From: Streblospio benedicti
Lineage: Eukaryota; Annelida; Polychaeta; Spionida; Spionidae
Assembly (NCBI GenBank): GCA_019095985.1
Contig: CM032669.1
Coordinates: 36,125,756 to 36,189,755, forward strand
Direction of reading: 5' to 3'
Length of the DNA: 64,000 bases
In this document: positions 14,201-29,200 of the stretch, piece after piece
Layout of the letters: each line of letters begins with the position of its first letter
Numbering within the stretch: the stretch's first letter is position 1
Notes under the pieces: generated by a model
Told to the model about the DNA's origin: nothing
Database searches by the model: none
The model's input: the letters and a program-made list of their open reading frames with translations, nothing else
Position numbers and translations under genes: made by a program

Positions 14201-17200
14201 TGTTAAAGAAGCATTATGGAAATTGATTTTATTAATCTGCTGAATTGTTAGATTATCATGATCTGATCTAAATACACTTCCCTATGAAAAATAAAAGAAC
14301 CAGGTACAACGTATACTTTTTTTTCATTTTGCAGATCTATCAATATCATTGTTAAAATTAATCAGGGAATTGATATAAACTATTATGTTTACACAATTAT
14401 CATATGCACTAATTTTCAATTGATTCTTATGATAACTGAAAAGTTTGTAGTATGCACGCTAATGGCAATAAAAATAAAATTTCAAATGTCCATGGGTGGC
14501 ATTTACATGTAGGTGCCCACTGTATTAAAATGACGTTTCAAATGATGTATCATTGTTTTGAACATTTCAAGTCATTCATCCTTGGAATAATGAGTTCAGT
14601 GCATGAGACATCAACTTGAAATGAAACAGACATTTAAAAAGGCTCATGTCACTTTAAGGATTTATATATTTCTAATGTTACATATACTTGTATAATTAGT
14701 ACAAAGTTTCCAATAACAGAATCGATTTAATAACTGTTTGTGTAATCCCCGAGGTGAAATCTACACCTGTAAATCAGTAGATCTAAATCAGTAGATCTAT
14801 GACTATTATATTGTGCTTGGTTGATTGCATGTTCAATATATGATATATAAGCTTAGTAGATCAATAAACATTTGATCTCCTGGATAGAAGTATTTTTTAG
14901 CATTAAACTCAAATGCATGATTAATTCATGGAATGTTTTACATTTTTCTTTCGATATATTCGATCAATTAATTGATAATTATTACCATGAATACTACTAT
15001 CTTTTATTATATGTGATTAAGTCATTAGACTCATGACTCTAAGTCAAATTAGATATGGTACTGTGTGGTCGTGAGTTAAAATCCCACCAGAGACAATTTG
15101 ATATACATTGTAGTACAAACATCTAATTCATTTCAAATAATACTGTTTTGTTATCAGTTTTTATTTATTTCCAACTTCAATAAACTATACTTTATACCAC
15201 AAATATACTCACTTTTTACGATAATCAAGGTTTTTAGTTAATTGAAATCATATTGTTATGAACATTTTTCATAATAAAGTAAAGAAAATAATAAATCACA
15301 TGTGATCAAAGTGTATTGCTATGTACAGAATAAGTGTTTGGTGCATATCCCACTGAAAAATCGTTGTGTAAATTCATTAGATTCCTGAAAAAATAATTTC
15401 TGTTAGCACAAAGAAGTCGGAAAATGGGTTTAGAGATTAGTGTATATCACATTAAAATCAATCTGGTCACAGCTTGTTAACCAAATTATTTTATTTAATA
15501 CAGAAGTATTCTTCTTTTCAAAAGAAAAAAAGTAAAAAGGTACTGTTTGGATATAAAATATAAAAACATTTTCATATCTAACTGACAACATTTACTTTAA
15601 ATGTCACAAAATGGAAAAAAATATATATTATTGATAAATAGCATTTAGGTGATCAAAATTATGCCATCTTCATAACTGTTTCTCACTTCATTTAAACTAC
15701 AATATGAGTCTGGAGCAAAAATCAATTATGCAAAATTTCAAAACTTTGCTATACAAAGAAATGCATAACAATATCTTTGAACAAAAATAAGAAACAGTTA
15801 CAGTGTCATTAAAAAATAAAACACATTTTGACACTCATTCTCACAACAGATTTCTTGCGAGGCATATCAGCCTGAATCATCGTACTAGCAACTTCACGTA
15901 TCTGAACTTCCTTCTACAAAAAATAAGTAGCAATAGAGATGATTATGCTTGACCGCTTTGCATATGAATCCATAAATTACACATGCGACATATTTGGAAG
16001 ATACAAATTTATTCCAACATGGTCTTTAACCTTTCAATGAATGAAGCAATAATTATATAGCATTGTATTTACATCAAATATTCACATATTTACACATCAC
16101 GTTGCCACTTGGGGCAATAGATTTTTACTTAAAATTATGATTAAAGCAATCATATCAGCAAAATGCTGAAAGAAAAATAATCTTTATATAAGAATCGATG
16201 AGACTGGTGAAAATAAAACACAATGAGATCATTGAAAAAAATACAGATGTAATCTTTAATTAGTGTGCGAGAAGCAAACTTAGATTTGCACTACATTGTA
16301 ATTGTAGTGACCGATAAATTTTTAGCAAAATAAATTACATACTTTTGAATCTTATCTAATTCCTACAAACACACTAATGTGAAAATGCCAACACATGCAT
16401 GCTATCACATTATAGTTTAATTGCAGCCTAAATACTCTAATTACAAAGTGGAAATAATTTATCAACCATGAATGTTTATCAGATATACACTGCACATATT
16501 GTGCATATTTTGATAATGATTCTTGTTGTGAATGACAAAGTATGAAGATGTGTTCAAGTGAAATTAACGATTCCGAGATAAACTCTCACATCAAAAGATT
16601 AAAAAGCTCAGTCATGCAATTTAATTACATTAACATTTTTATCTGAAAAATGTAATCAAACTTCATATGCATAAGAAATGCATGCAGAAAAATAACTTTC
16701 TTATTGTTTACTGACTAATAATTCAATAAAAGTTAAAAGTAGTGAAAAATAGATTCGTTAGGAATTATTTTATCATCCATAAATTTCTATCAAATTGGTC
16801 TGAGCTCATGAAAGTTTAGTCTCAATCAGGAATGTTGAATTAATTGACCTGTGAATGATTTTAACAAGTGGAAACGACATTTGATAGGCGTTCTATTTGG
16901 TTCTGCTTGTGTGTTGAATTACTCGCCTTAAATGAAACAATTAACCCTTCGATCTCACTAAAAACGCAGCTATTTTAGGTTCCAAATACATTTACGAGAT
17001 TTTTCAACAAATATTTCTGATTCATTATACATACATGTACTTCATATTTGACATTTTACAGCCACACTGCATTTGAGACCCGTTAAATATATATTTGTTT
17101 ATCATAATTTATAATTTCATATCACTATAAATTACTTACAATTTGCAGGCATCTCAATTCAAAATGATTGGTTGATTGTTGCTCAATTTGTTTTAACTAT

Positions 17201-20200
17201 CAGGGAACGATTCCCTTGAAGGCATGCAAAATTACTTAGCAATGCCAGTTTTGAGGTAAAGTACAAAAAATACCTATTTTAATATCATAAATTTGTTACC
17301 AAAAGCATTAATATGAATAATAAAAAACATTTTCACTTTTAACATACAAAAATATGAAGTACTAGGACATTATAAGAGTGAATGAAACAATGTGGCATGA
17401 TCATTGAAAGCATAATTCAACACATACTCAGAACATTATCAGACTACATGTACCTTATAAATCTTTTTACAATGGTCATACAATTACCTGTTGATATGGA
17501 ACTTTCTACAGGAAAGCATAATTGGCAATTAAGTTATTAATATCTAGTATCCTGACAATTTCTATGCATATCACTTACTGATAACAACAAAAGAAAAAAA
17601 AACATAATTCATGGTTTATGACTGCATTAACAATAGCAAAAAAAACAGGGAACAATCATTAAATTCTACCTACTAGGCCATGGAAATTTGACCAGGTGGA
17701 ATATGTTATAATTAGGATGAGTGAATTTAGGATTCATTTTTGGTTCTTGTTTCTTTGCAGTTGTTCAGATTTAAAATAAGATAACAAACTATAAAATTAA
17801 AATTTAAATAAATATATTTCACACACAGTATAGGTGCCTTGTCAATTTCCAATGCAAAATCTGAACAACTGCAAAGAAACAAGAACCAAAAATGAAACCA
17901 CATGTTGTTCACTATTTGACAAGACTTTTGCATAGAATTTAGGTTTAGTAGAGAGCATTATTCACAAATTATGAATAATAGAATGATTGAAAGGTAATAA
18001 TGAAACAATGGCTAAACAACAACAAAATAATGATAGGGTAAAAGTTCAAAAGATTGTGATATTCTCAACCTTAGTGTAATCCACTAATGACATGCATATT
18101 TTATTTATGCACCAACTTAAATGGCACTAATGTACAGTGATATATTGCAATTAACTTTAACATGCTTTGAATGAATTAAACATACCTCCTCATCCTCATC
18201 AAAATAAGAGCATAAAATCATATTGAGAAGGTATAGGTATTTAAAATTATAAGAAATAATTGAGATGACGGATGAAAGGACCTGTGATTTCTATATATTT
18301 TAAAAAATCATAAAAAACACAATTAAAATAAACTATCCACAGTGAGACATAAATATCTTCAGTGATCAGTTGACATGAAGAGAAAACAAGTTGAATTATA
18401 TATGCTGAATAGATCCCAAACTACTTCAATATTGACCAACAGACACCCACTTTTCTCCATAAAGAAGAGACTTGACACAACTGATAGAGCTTTACTCAGT
18501 GATGATTTACGTGATAAATATTTAGCTTTAAACTAGCTTCTAATTAAAAAAAACTTCTGAGAAATCTAATCATGGACAGCTAACATATATATTCCTTCAT
18601 TTCTTTAGTATCAATGCTCTCAATGACTAGTAAATGAGCAATTATCATGAAATATATTTTTCATAAAAACTTGACGCAAAAAGATGATAATTTTCCTAAA
18701 TATCCTTATTAAAAAGTTGCAATTTCAATTCTACCATTTTGTTGGACATACAAACATCACAAAATTGGCAGATATCATTCAAATAAGAATATCAAGATTT
18801 TAATATGACATTGATAAAATTCAAATAAAGATATTTATGTATCTATATACCAGATATAATCTATAGGAGATTGTCAAACAAAATGAACAAGAGATTCTTT
18901 TAGAAAATAAAAAATTATGAACATTTACATTTTGTTTGATAAACAATCTCCATAATGCCAGCCAATATCAAAATTGTTTGCTCATAGATTGTTATTTCTA
19001 AAAGTACATTCATACTTCATCAATATATGAAATACATGTAGGTTTCTATACAATAATAATATTGGGATCAAATTAATTTTCTATAGACAAAAGGCCTGAT
19101 AGACTTCAAACTATCAACAGCCAAGCAATGAGCAGTTTTCATGTGTTCATATCAGAATAAATTCATGATCATAAACATCAATGGAGTTCCATAATCTATC
19201 CATTTGGATATCATTGACCAATGGAAGTTATGCTTTCCTTCACTGATTTAGGTCAATGGCAGTCTCAACTATCCTGCAAATTGTTATCACATTTTAATTT
19301 GGCTTTACCTGGTCAAAATGAGTATATTAGCAAATTTAAAGAAATGCTGAAATGTCTTTAAATGCACATATCTTTCTAGGTTACTTTGAAGCACAACCAC
19401 TTTTATGAAGGAGCAGCATTTCATTTTATTTTTTAAATCATTCTTAATAATTTTCTAAATAAAATGTCTTCCGTCCAAAAAATACTATCTGACAAAGAGT
19501 AGTGGAAAAAAACTGATATCAGCACAATAGTGAAATATGAAATGTACAGTAACAGAGGGCAATTTACTAATGATAAAAAGTATGGACGTACTGTAGTGAT
19601 TACTTCTATATACATAAACAGTTGATTGCAAACACAACAGACATTTGATTTTTGTATACAAGGTACATATTACTGCTACTTATAGCTACACATAAAATTA
19701 TAAATATGCAAATGAGAATCTATGAAAATTCTACTTTTAACAACATTATGTAGTGATTATTCAATTTGAACTATAAAATAAAAACTACATTCGCATAAAA
19801 GATTGTGGGCCTTTAAAAAATAAAAAAACAAACACATATAGCAGATACTAAGGACTGGGCCTTTGTGTAAATCATTAGTTGACAGGCAGTAACAGAAATA
19901 TTGATGAGGGAATTACAACCACAGCATTTACATGAATGTGGGCAGGATGTTTTGGGAACGAACTCATGTCTGGAGTGATTCCGAATGAATAACAAACCCA
20001 TTTCAATCGCTGAAGTCTGATAAGCGAGGAATGAATGTAGAGTAAAAGAAATTTAATTATACACAAGCATGTTTATTGTACCTCATATACAAAACAAAAT
20101 TAAAAAATTTATTCAAGAAGAAAACACAATAAAGCTATAAGAAAATCTAGAATGAATGCTAAGATACTACTGCATTCTCTTTCATTAAACCCTACGGGCT

Positions 20201-23200
20201 TATACCAGAAAACAGCACTTTTTGGACCTTTTTAGAAAGTGGAAAAGTTCTAACTTAAAAGCCCATGGGCCGATATACGAACACTATACCCGCTCTGGTT
20301 TGGCAATGAATAAGTGTTTGATATTGGATATTCATGGAGGCAATATATTTCTTAACCATGGACTCTTTTGTGGACATACTGTATGCTACGTACTTGGGCA
20401 ATGTTTGACAGCATGTAAACTCATATCTTTGGTGTGTATCGATGTTCATTCTAAATCATTGATGGAAAAAAAAACATGTCGGAGCTTCTTCTAATATCGC
20501 CCAAAGCATCTTCATGGTATGTGTACACATACAAGTACATTGGTCCCTGCCTTGTGCGGCCAACAGGGACCACTGTATAGTATTTATTGAAGTGAATTCT
20601 CCTATTTTCACGTGTCCCTGGTCACTCGTTGGGGTTCAGGGTGGATGTAACCGTCAATACTTTAGAAGGGAAAAAGATTTTTATTCTCGCTTAAGGGCCC
20701 ATGGGCTTGTATTTAAATACTAAACAGGAATGTCATTTTTAGTGTAAAATCAGAAGAATTACAACGGACATACAAATAAGCATGAGCTCAAGTGAATATC
20801 TATATCATTTTGCAAAGTGGCAACATCTCTAAAAATTTGCCTAATGCTTAATATACATCTTCAAATTGTAAAAATACCTTTAGAATTATAAACTGCAAAC
20901 AATTTTTTGTATTTAGTGATCATACTGAGGCTCTTCTATGAAACGCATCGTAGATGAATGACTGTGATATAGCCAAGATGATAATGATGGTAATACAATG
21001 TAAACATATTGGTAAGAAAATCATTATTTGAAATCAGTTTTAAGATATATTAGTTGATTTTCACTTGACATCAAAATCTGTATACTTTAACAAGGCCTTT
21101 GAGCTCTTTCATATCTCCTCCCCGGAATGGAAAGTGCTGCAACTGATGTTTACATCCATTTCCTCCACCCTTCTCCCTTTTCAAGTCTTTGGACACAGTT
21201 CTCAATAGAACCTAATGAGAACTCCAGACTCAATATACACAGTATCCAACTGTGCGTTAAATGTTGTTTGTGAGTGGGTTAAAAAGTAAGAAGTTTGTTC
21301 AAAGGGTGTGCTCGGATCAATGCATGCAGTGGTATAGAATGACAAACACAGCGTTAACAATCCAATAGATATCGTGGAAAGTTGATCGTTGTTTATGTTG
21401 TGTCATTTTACATGTGGTTTTATCAATTCTTTTCCCGCGCACCTGTATTGAATTTGTTGTAGAAGTACATGTATATACTTCACTTTGACACTAAGTAAAT
21501 AGTTATATGGAAGACTTATATGATGATTATAACAAAACAAATAAATTAATTGCCTTCAAATTGTAAATTATGTAATAATGAATCAAACGAGACTTCTTAA
21601 TATCTTCTTCAAATGCATGAGTCTACGAGTAAAGCATTATTAGTTTCTGTCTGTGAACAAGTTTGTGTACTCTTTTGATTTACATCTTCTGCACATCAAA
21701 ATGTTGACATGCATGTCATATAAAATATACATGTACATATGTGAAAAAACAATGGAAGATGTTTGATATTCTAATACTTGACAGCAAATATACCTCCCTC
21801 TTTCTAAGAAACACCATCTTACCACAAAATTTAGCACTACCTTATCAGATATAATATTATCATGTACCTACTCGATATTGACCAACTCTTCACTTTCAAT
21901 GATAAAATCGAAAGACGTCCAGACTCGATTACATTTTTGCTCCTGTTTCTGTTACACAAACGTTGCTATGAATAGTTCTCAAAGAATATCCAAGCACACT
22001 AAATTATGTTTCGAAACAAGAAAATTTGAATAGGGGATAAATGCTGAAAATTGTCTGGCAGAGTATACAAACTATTAAACCACATATACATGATCATTTT
22101 ATCATTGATTAAAAGTCAAATATCTAATAAGCTAATATGTCTTCACTAACAGAACTCCCTTTGTTTTTCTTTCACAAAATTGTATCATTGAATGATGATC
22201 ACATAAACATTATTATCTACAAAATGTAACACTTGGAAAAGGTAGCTTTTAATGAAGAACATTAAAACTGATATGATTAAATGTTATTTTATCAAAGTAA
22301 GCAAATCGCCACAATAAAAACTCCTTTCAAAAACATCATACAAGATTACTAGACATTATTAAATCCCACTTAATCAATCACCTTGAGATCTTGTTAATCC
22401 ACCGGACTATTTATTTTCTAATGATTATGTGAGAAAGTTGTTTATGACAACTCATAAGCTTATTTACTTGCGATTAGGAAATAGGATTGTTATATCTTTA
22501 CAATGATTTTTCACTATCATGAAAGACAAAATTTTCCTTTACATAAAACATACATTTACATAAATGTAAGTTTGTTTAAGTCAATCTTGCTTTTAAGTTG
22601 AACTGATTTATAGGATAATTGTGGTAAATGTCTAGTACTAGTAACTGAAACATACCAAACCATTTTATCTGTACAACTTACAGTAAAGAAAGCTATTTAT
22701 CTTATATACTAGTTCCCAATATAGCACACGAAAGAGAAGACCGTGGTGAATATAAGATATTCTGAGCAATCATTGCATCATGCTCAAAAGCATCTCCCAT
22801 AAAGCCTACACAATTTATAGCAACTCATTTACATAGAACCAATTTAAGATTATAATGCTAATGTTTGACACGCCTGATTTCAAAATCATCACTATGAGCA
22901 AAAGAACAACCTTTATACCCCCCCCCCCCCAGCTGTGCTGTCAAGTTGGCTAGTGATTTATCACAGGATTAACAGGATTACCATTCAAGCAAAACTAGAC
23001 TAATTATTATTGTAGCTCGTACTCACCTCTGCACTCATATCTCCACCAGACATCAACTGCAGCTTGGCGTTGAGATTGTCGATCGCATCCTCAATACATT
23101 TGAGCTTCTCACGGCAGTCAAGAAGTTGCCGGTTGGTTTCCTGACTCATCTTCTTCAACTGTTGGGACATTGCCTGTATGTGTGCCTCATTCCTCCTGAC

Positions 23201-26200
23201 AAGCTCAAGCAGGTGCTCGTCAGACAGTGGACCAGTGGCAGGCGTAATAGGAGCAGGAGTGAAATTAATAGGAGCCGGAGTGAAAGCAAGATAGTCTGGC
23301 TCTGATTCAGTTGGAGTGCTCGGTACAGCTGATGTAGCACTGCTTGGAACACCACTATCAGGTGCCATACGCTCTCGTACAGGTCGGCTTCTTGGATACT
23401 TTGGCTTAGGTTTAGCTGAATCTTGGGGAGGTGTTCTTTTTTCTTCTGCAGTATATCTGGGTTCTTCAGCTGTAACTGCTCGTGGTTCATCCACAACACC
23501 TGTATCAGTCACTGGTGGTGCTCTGATTGGAGAATCTTTTTTAATTGGCTCTTCAGTAGGCTGAATTACTACTGATTCTACTGAAGAGGCTACAAATCTG
23601 ATTCTGGTGTCCAGTTCTCTCAGTTTGTCAGCAAGTGCATGTTCAAGATCCGCGAGTCTACTTGCCAGGAAGTCCATATCTTGTTGTAGCATTTCTGTAT
23701 CTGCATGTGGCTCATTGACAACCTCAGTAGGTGTTTTAGTTGTAGGCGTACCGGTAGCTGCTGGTGCACCTGCTGCCACATCTGGTGTCATAACCATTGC
23801 TACTCTAGGGCTTCTATTTCTTTCCAAATTTTCCATCTATGCATTTGTATGAATTTTCGATTCATTTTGAAAATTCGATGGTCAGTTTTCAGATCATGAG
23901 AACAACAGCATGTTTCATATCATGTTGCCACCATTCATTATTGTTGTTGACAACATTGTCGTTTTATATTTACATGTGCACCAACCAAACGTATTTTCAT
24001 TATTGATATCAAGTAATAAATTTGCCATTCAAACAGGAGTGAGTTGATAGATGATGAAAGGAAAAGTTATTTTTGAAGATGATGTGTCGTACGGTTGATG
24101 ATGAAATGATCCAGAGATAATGAGAATCAGAAGATGAATGAGTTGGAGGAATGAAAAGAAGAGAAAAAAAAGAAATATTATAAAAGGAAATATTAAAAAA
24201 TAATGACATGAAACATGAGCCACAGTACATGATCACTTAGGGAATTACGAAATTCAAAATATTGTAGGTTTTTTATCAAAGAAAAACCTGAATGATCTTT
24301 AGGTAATATGATGCCACTTAGCATGTAGAAATACAAAAGCATGTTGACAACGAATATAAACGAATATAGAAGCTGAGACCTTATGACACATTCGAAACAT
24401 TATGTTGATATTGTTGACAAAGGTTTTTTTAAAATTACATCTATTGTATATAAACATACAAAAAGAAAGTGAAAATGCATACCCTATTTTTGAGCTTATC
24501 CAGTTCATCTATTTGTTCTTGCAAATGCTTCAACTGATCTAACAAGTCCTCTGGAACACCTAACAACAAAAACAGAACAAAAATTTGCAAAAGCATATGT
24601 CTTCACTTTGGTAAATAGAAAAAAGGTTTATTCTAGGATTAAAAATATTGGAACAAGTACCGATGGGCCTGACAGAAAAATAATAAGTTGTATAATCTTC
24701 AGGCATCATTGAAAATGATCATCACAAATGTATCAATGTATTTTGCAGTATGTCATTTGTTATTTCATGTGCCATTTCATATAACAATGCCTAACATAAA
24801 GTTACATATCGCATTACATCTTGGACTGACTCGACGAGAAAAAGTAGGAGACTGCACATTCTAGCTTACAAGCCATGGTCGTGGGGCTTGCAGTTTCACA
24901 TTGACCCACATTGATATAAATAGAAAGAAAGGGATCACATGCATGCTATGTTTATGCTATTTATAATTCAATATCTAGCATTCAACATTCTTCACCTCAA
25001 AAAGATATCCCATCTTTGCCGAGCATTCCTCAGTTTTATTCTGTTTGTGTGGATCATAGGCAATTCATGTAAAGTTACCTGATAAATTGATCATTCTCAA
25101 TCTAAAATGCATATTGCAAGCACATAATACTCCTCACCTCCGAGGCCTTCGAGTGCACCCTTGTCTGCCTTGTTGGCCAGCGCCTTCTCCAGCTCATCCA
25201 CACGTCCCTCCAGTTTGTCGTGTCTGTCTGTGAGTGTGCCTAGCTTCTCTAGAATGTCTAGCAGTTCATTGGATGGACCTGGTGTCGATGATCGCCGACT
25301 ACCAGGCCGCGATGAACCCTTGGATGATGATTGAGGACGGGATTGTGAAGGCGTCTGAAATATGGCAGAACGAACTGGTTCCTGGCCTGGCGGCTGTGGT
25401 GTGGTAGCAGAGCGTGGGCTGCCGGTAGCACCAGGTGTTGTAGTGCGTGGGGTCCCAGGGCCAGCAGGGGTGGCAGGGGTGGCTGTGCGTTGGCCGACAG
25501 GGCTTTGGTGACCACCACTACCACCACTACCGTGGGTCGGAGATGTAGGAGATTGAGAAGATTGAACAGAGTTGGGTCGCTATAGGAAGAAAGAAGAGAA
25601 GAAAAAAAGAGGAAGAGAGTTAGTAGGTTCAAGAATGGAAAAATAAGATAGTGAAAGCAGTGAGTGAAGCATAAGCAAAAAAAATAAATAAAAAATAAAA
25701 ATGGTTACAAATAGTTATTGAGGTTATAGGTAAATAACATACAAATTACAAATAGTAAGATTAGCAGAATAGACATGTGAAAGAGAAAAGGGCTTGTAGT
25801 GACCATTGATAGGAAGAAATTGCAAAATGTGTATTGGTTACATAGAAGTAGCAGTTTCTAACAGAAGTTAAGTTAAAATGTTGAGATAGAAAAAAATAAA
25901 AAATAAAATTGAGTCTATGATTATATGAACTTTAATCCATTTAATTTTATCATTGGGCTGAAGATGTAATTGTGTCATTGAAACAAAATATATTCATATA
26001 ATCATTGACTCAAATCTATCACTATTTTTACTATAAATGGTTTGTTAATTCTAAAATACATGTTAGTAATTTAAACAAGTGTTAGTTTTTAATTAAATTA
26101 ATGTAATAAAACAGTCAATTTTTTATAACATTGAAAACAAGTCAGTATAAAGACTAATTATAATTAAAAAAACAAGTTAAACAAATTGGTAAAATAATGC

Positions 26201-29200
26201 TTATTTTGTAACTCACAATAGTCTATAAAAAGCAAATAACAGTAAAACTAAAACAAATTATCCAAATGCTCACTTTTTAAAAACATTTCTACAATAATGA
26301 ATACTCATAGCTTTGTAAGACGGGAAATAGTTTTCCACAGAGCATTTGGCTAAAATTGGAAGAGGACTCATTGATAGAGAAATGGATGAACAGAACACTA
26401 ACAAAAAAGTGCCACACAACCTCACTGTTTAATTAAGATTTACTAATGCCATAAGGAATTTAGGACCAAGACACACTGTCAAACATTTCTATAAAATTCA
26501 CTCAGTGTCTATGCTGAACATCAAATATTTTGCTATTTTATAAAACAGCGAGACAATTTGCAGTAATATAAAAACTTCGAAAATGAACATGCCTTAACTT
26601 CAAAACTTACTTGAATAAAGATTTGTTTGCCGAGAGGAAAAAATCAAAATGTTCATATATGCTCTTTAAAGAACCATTACAGTACTATTGGATATTGACA
26701 TTTCAGAACTTTTTTATGGTTAACACTTAAGATTATCATTTATTCAATCATGACACAACATAATAACTATATTTTTTTTTTCAAGTAAAAATAAACAGGA
26801 AAATTTGGTTTATCGTATTCTCAATACATAAGAACGATTTCAAATTCATGCTTTATATGATTTGTTATATTGTATGCAACAAGAGACAATACAAACTTAA
26901 AGCAATCAGAATCTATTGCCTTCTTCATGCAATCAAGCTAAATTTAACGCTAATTTGTAGGTTCTTGGATTCAATCTACTATGCAAGTCGCTACACAAAT
27001 CACAACAGAATGAACAGCACGTTTGTTTTAATTTTGTACATACAATCCCCTTCGTTTGAGTTGTAATTAATGAATCATCTATAACACTGGAAAATTCCCA
27101 GTATATGTATATCAGTGTCATGAAACTCAACTGATGAACAACAACTGTAACCAAATTCAACAAGAGAGGTGTGATACATACATCCTCCGTCAATGACCAT
27201 CTAGGAGCGAACATAGATCTATCATGTGCTTCAAGTACCGTTTTTTCAAGTGGAACTGGCATAGCTTTCTTCATAACAAATGAAAACATAAATGACTGGT
27301 TACCATTGTAGTTTACTTACACCAGATCATTGTACCTATTTGGCAGATATATTTCGTCTATATTTTCAGTGCAAAGGAGGTCATAGTAGTAATAAATTCC
27401 TATAATGCATTTTTCAATCATTTAAAAATGCAACAATTCGATTTCATAATTTGATTTCATGTGACAGAACTTTTAACATTGTGATAGTTGCAATATTTTC
27501 AAATATGCAGGATGTTCTCATAGCCTTTATTCATGCTTAGTAAATTAATATATGTATTTCCACAGTTCTATGCATAAAGTACATACAATACGTAGCATTA
27601 AGTAACCAATTACACAATACAAATACATCAAAGTAATATTTCAATCAAACTTAATAGAAACCTTATGCCTTAGTAAACACAATAATTTTCTAAATATAGC
27701 AGAACAATTTGGACATTTATATGGGGTTAGCATGCATTGTTGGATGCAACTGAGTGATTTTTTCATGCAGTTTTGTGAACATTTAGTGAAAGGTAAAATG
27801 TTAGCTTCGTTACCTTTACTGTTCGTAAATGGCATACTTGACTTTTATATGGATTACCATTAAGCTGTCCAAAAACATTTGTCATTTTTCATTTGGAATA
27901 TGAAAATACAAATATGTGAACAAAAAAATCAAATCAAACCCAATGTCCATGGGTTGTTAGGTTGAAAAATTGTCTCTTTAGGGAGGGATCTTTCACTTGA
28001 GAGTGTTTTTCCATTGCAATTTCAATTGCAATTTCAATGATCTTGAATTTGATATTGTCCAAATTTTTAGGTGAGCGATTACATGAGCCTTGGATGGTTG
28101 TATAATAATATTCGATTATATAATGAGCCAATTTATGTATAGATTGTTCGTCTCAGGATACATTATGGTACTACCACAATGACCACATTATATAGCCACT
28201 GATAAATTCTTAAAGATCAGCTACAAATGCATATTTATTACAAAATAAAATAAGTTCAGTGGGTGCCAGTGGCTATTATACATAATTATTCCATTCATTT
28301 GTGTCTGTAGAGGGTTATGAAGTTTGCGTCTCCAATTCACTCAATAGGTTCAGTGCAATGAGACAAACTGCTTAATTATTTAGGTGAATATTTTTGCTTG
28401 AGCAATATGGGATATCAAGCTGAAGAAATATCTATATGGAGTGAAGCTAAACACGACATTCGTATATCATATTTTAAGGCAATAACTTTATAGCATTCAA
28501 ATGTTCCACTAAATTTCAACGATGATAGTTCTGAAAAGTTCATATATTCACTAGCATTATCAATCTATCTTAGAGCAAAATATGTATGAAGTAGTCTCAG
28601 TTGTGAATTAAATAGTGGAGACTTCATTACCACATTTATTGATCAGCATTAAGAGATTAAGTGACCTTATTACACCATATCAAATTTTCAATTATCTACT
28701 TAACATTTGTTTAAGAAACTGGATTTGTGTGTATCATTCATTCAAAGAAAACTGGCAAATTTAAACACATCGATCTGAGATAGCCACTTGAACAAATTAC
28801 TTTGAAGTATGATCCAAAAATATTGTAATGAAAAATATCTAAATTCATACAATTGAATAGAAATACTAATAACAATCAACACTTTGAGACAAACCAAATA
28901 TCTTTAATTTGAATCACAAAGGTATCTAGCAAGGGTCATCTATGACTAAAATACATTTATTCATGATCCTATCAAATTTATACGTTGAAGAAACATTCGA
29001 TCATTAATAGATCATAAATATACTATCATTACAACCCAACTACAATTGAGAGTGGGGCACAATGTATGCCTAGCTTAAGGTATCGAACTGCATGCATTTA
29101 TTCTTTGAAACATTGTTACCAGTTGTTGTTACCTACATTTTAATAGTAGGGTGTCCTAAATTACACATATTTCTTAAATTGCATCAAAACTGCATAGTAA

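Noticed and set aside
20180-20720. GC-richer block with two GCCCATGGGC words suggesting inverted ends
   Set aside because: GCCCATGGGC is itself a palindrome, so the apparent inverted repeat is trivial; no target duplication or coding content.
23155-23852. Other-frame open frames over the central DUF4795 exon on both strands
   Set aside because: Shadows of the true minus-strand exon at 23027-23836.
27641-27835. Minus-strand 64-aa frame with CPNC and a trailing His, zinc-finger-like
   Set aside because: Only half of a C2H2 pattern, no splice sites of matching phase, and it lies in intron sequence with ordinary composition.
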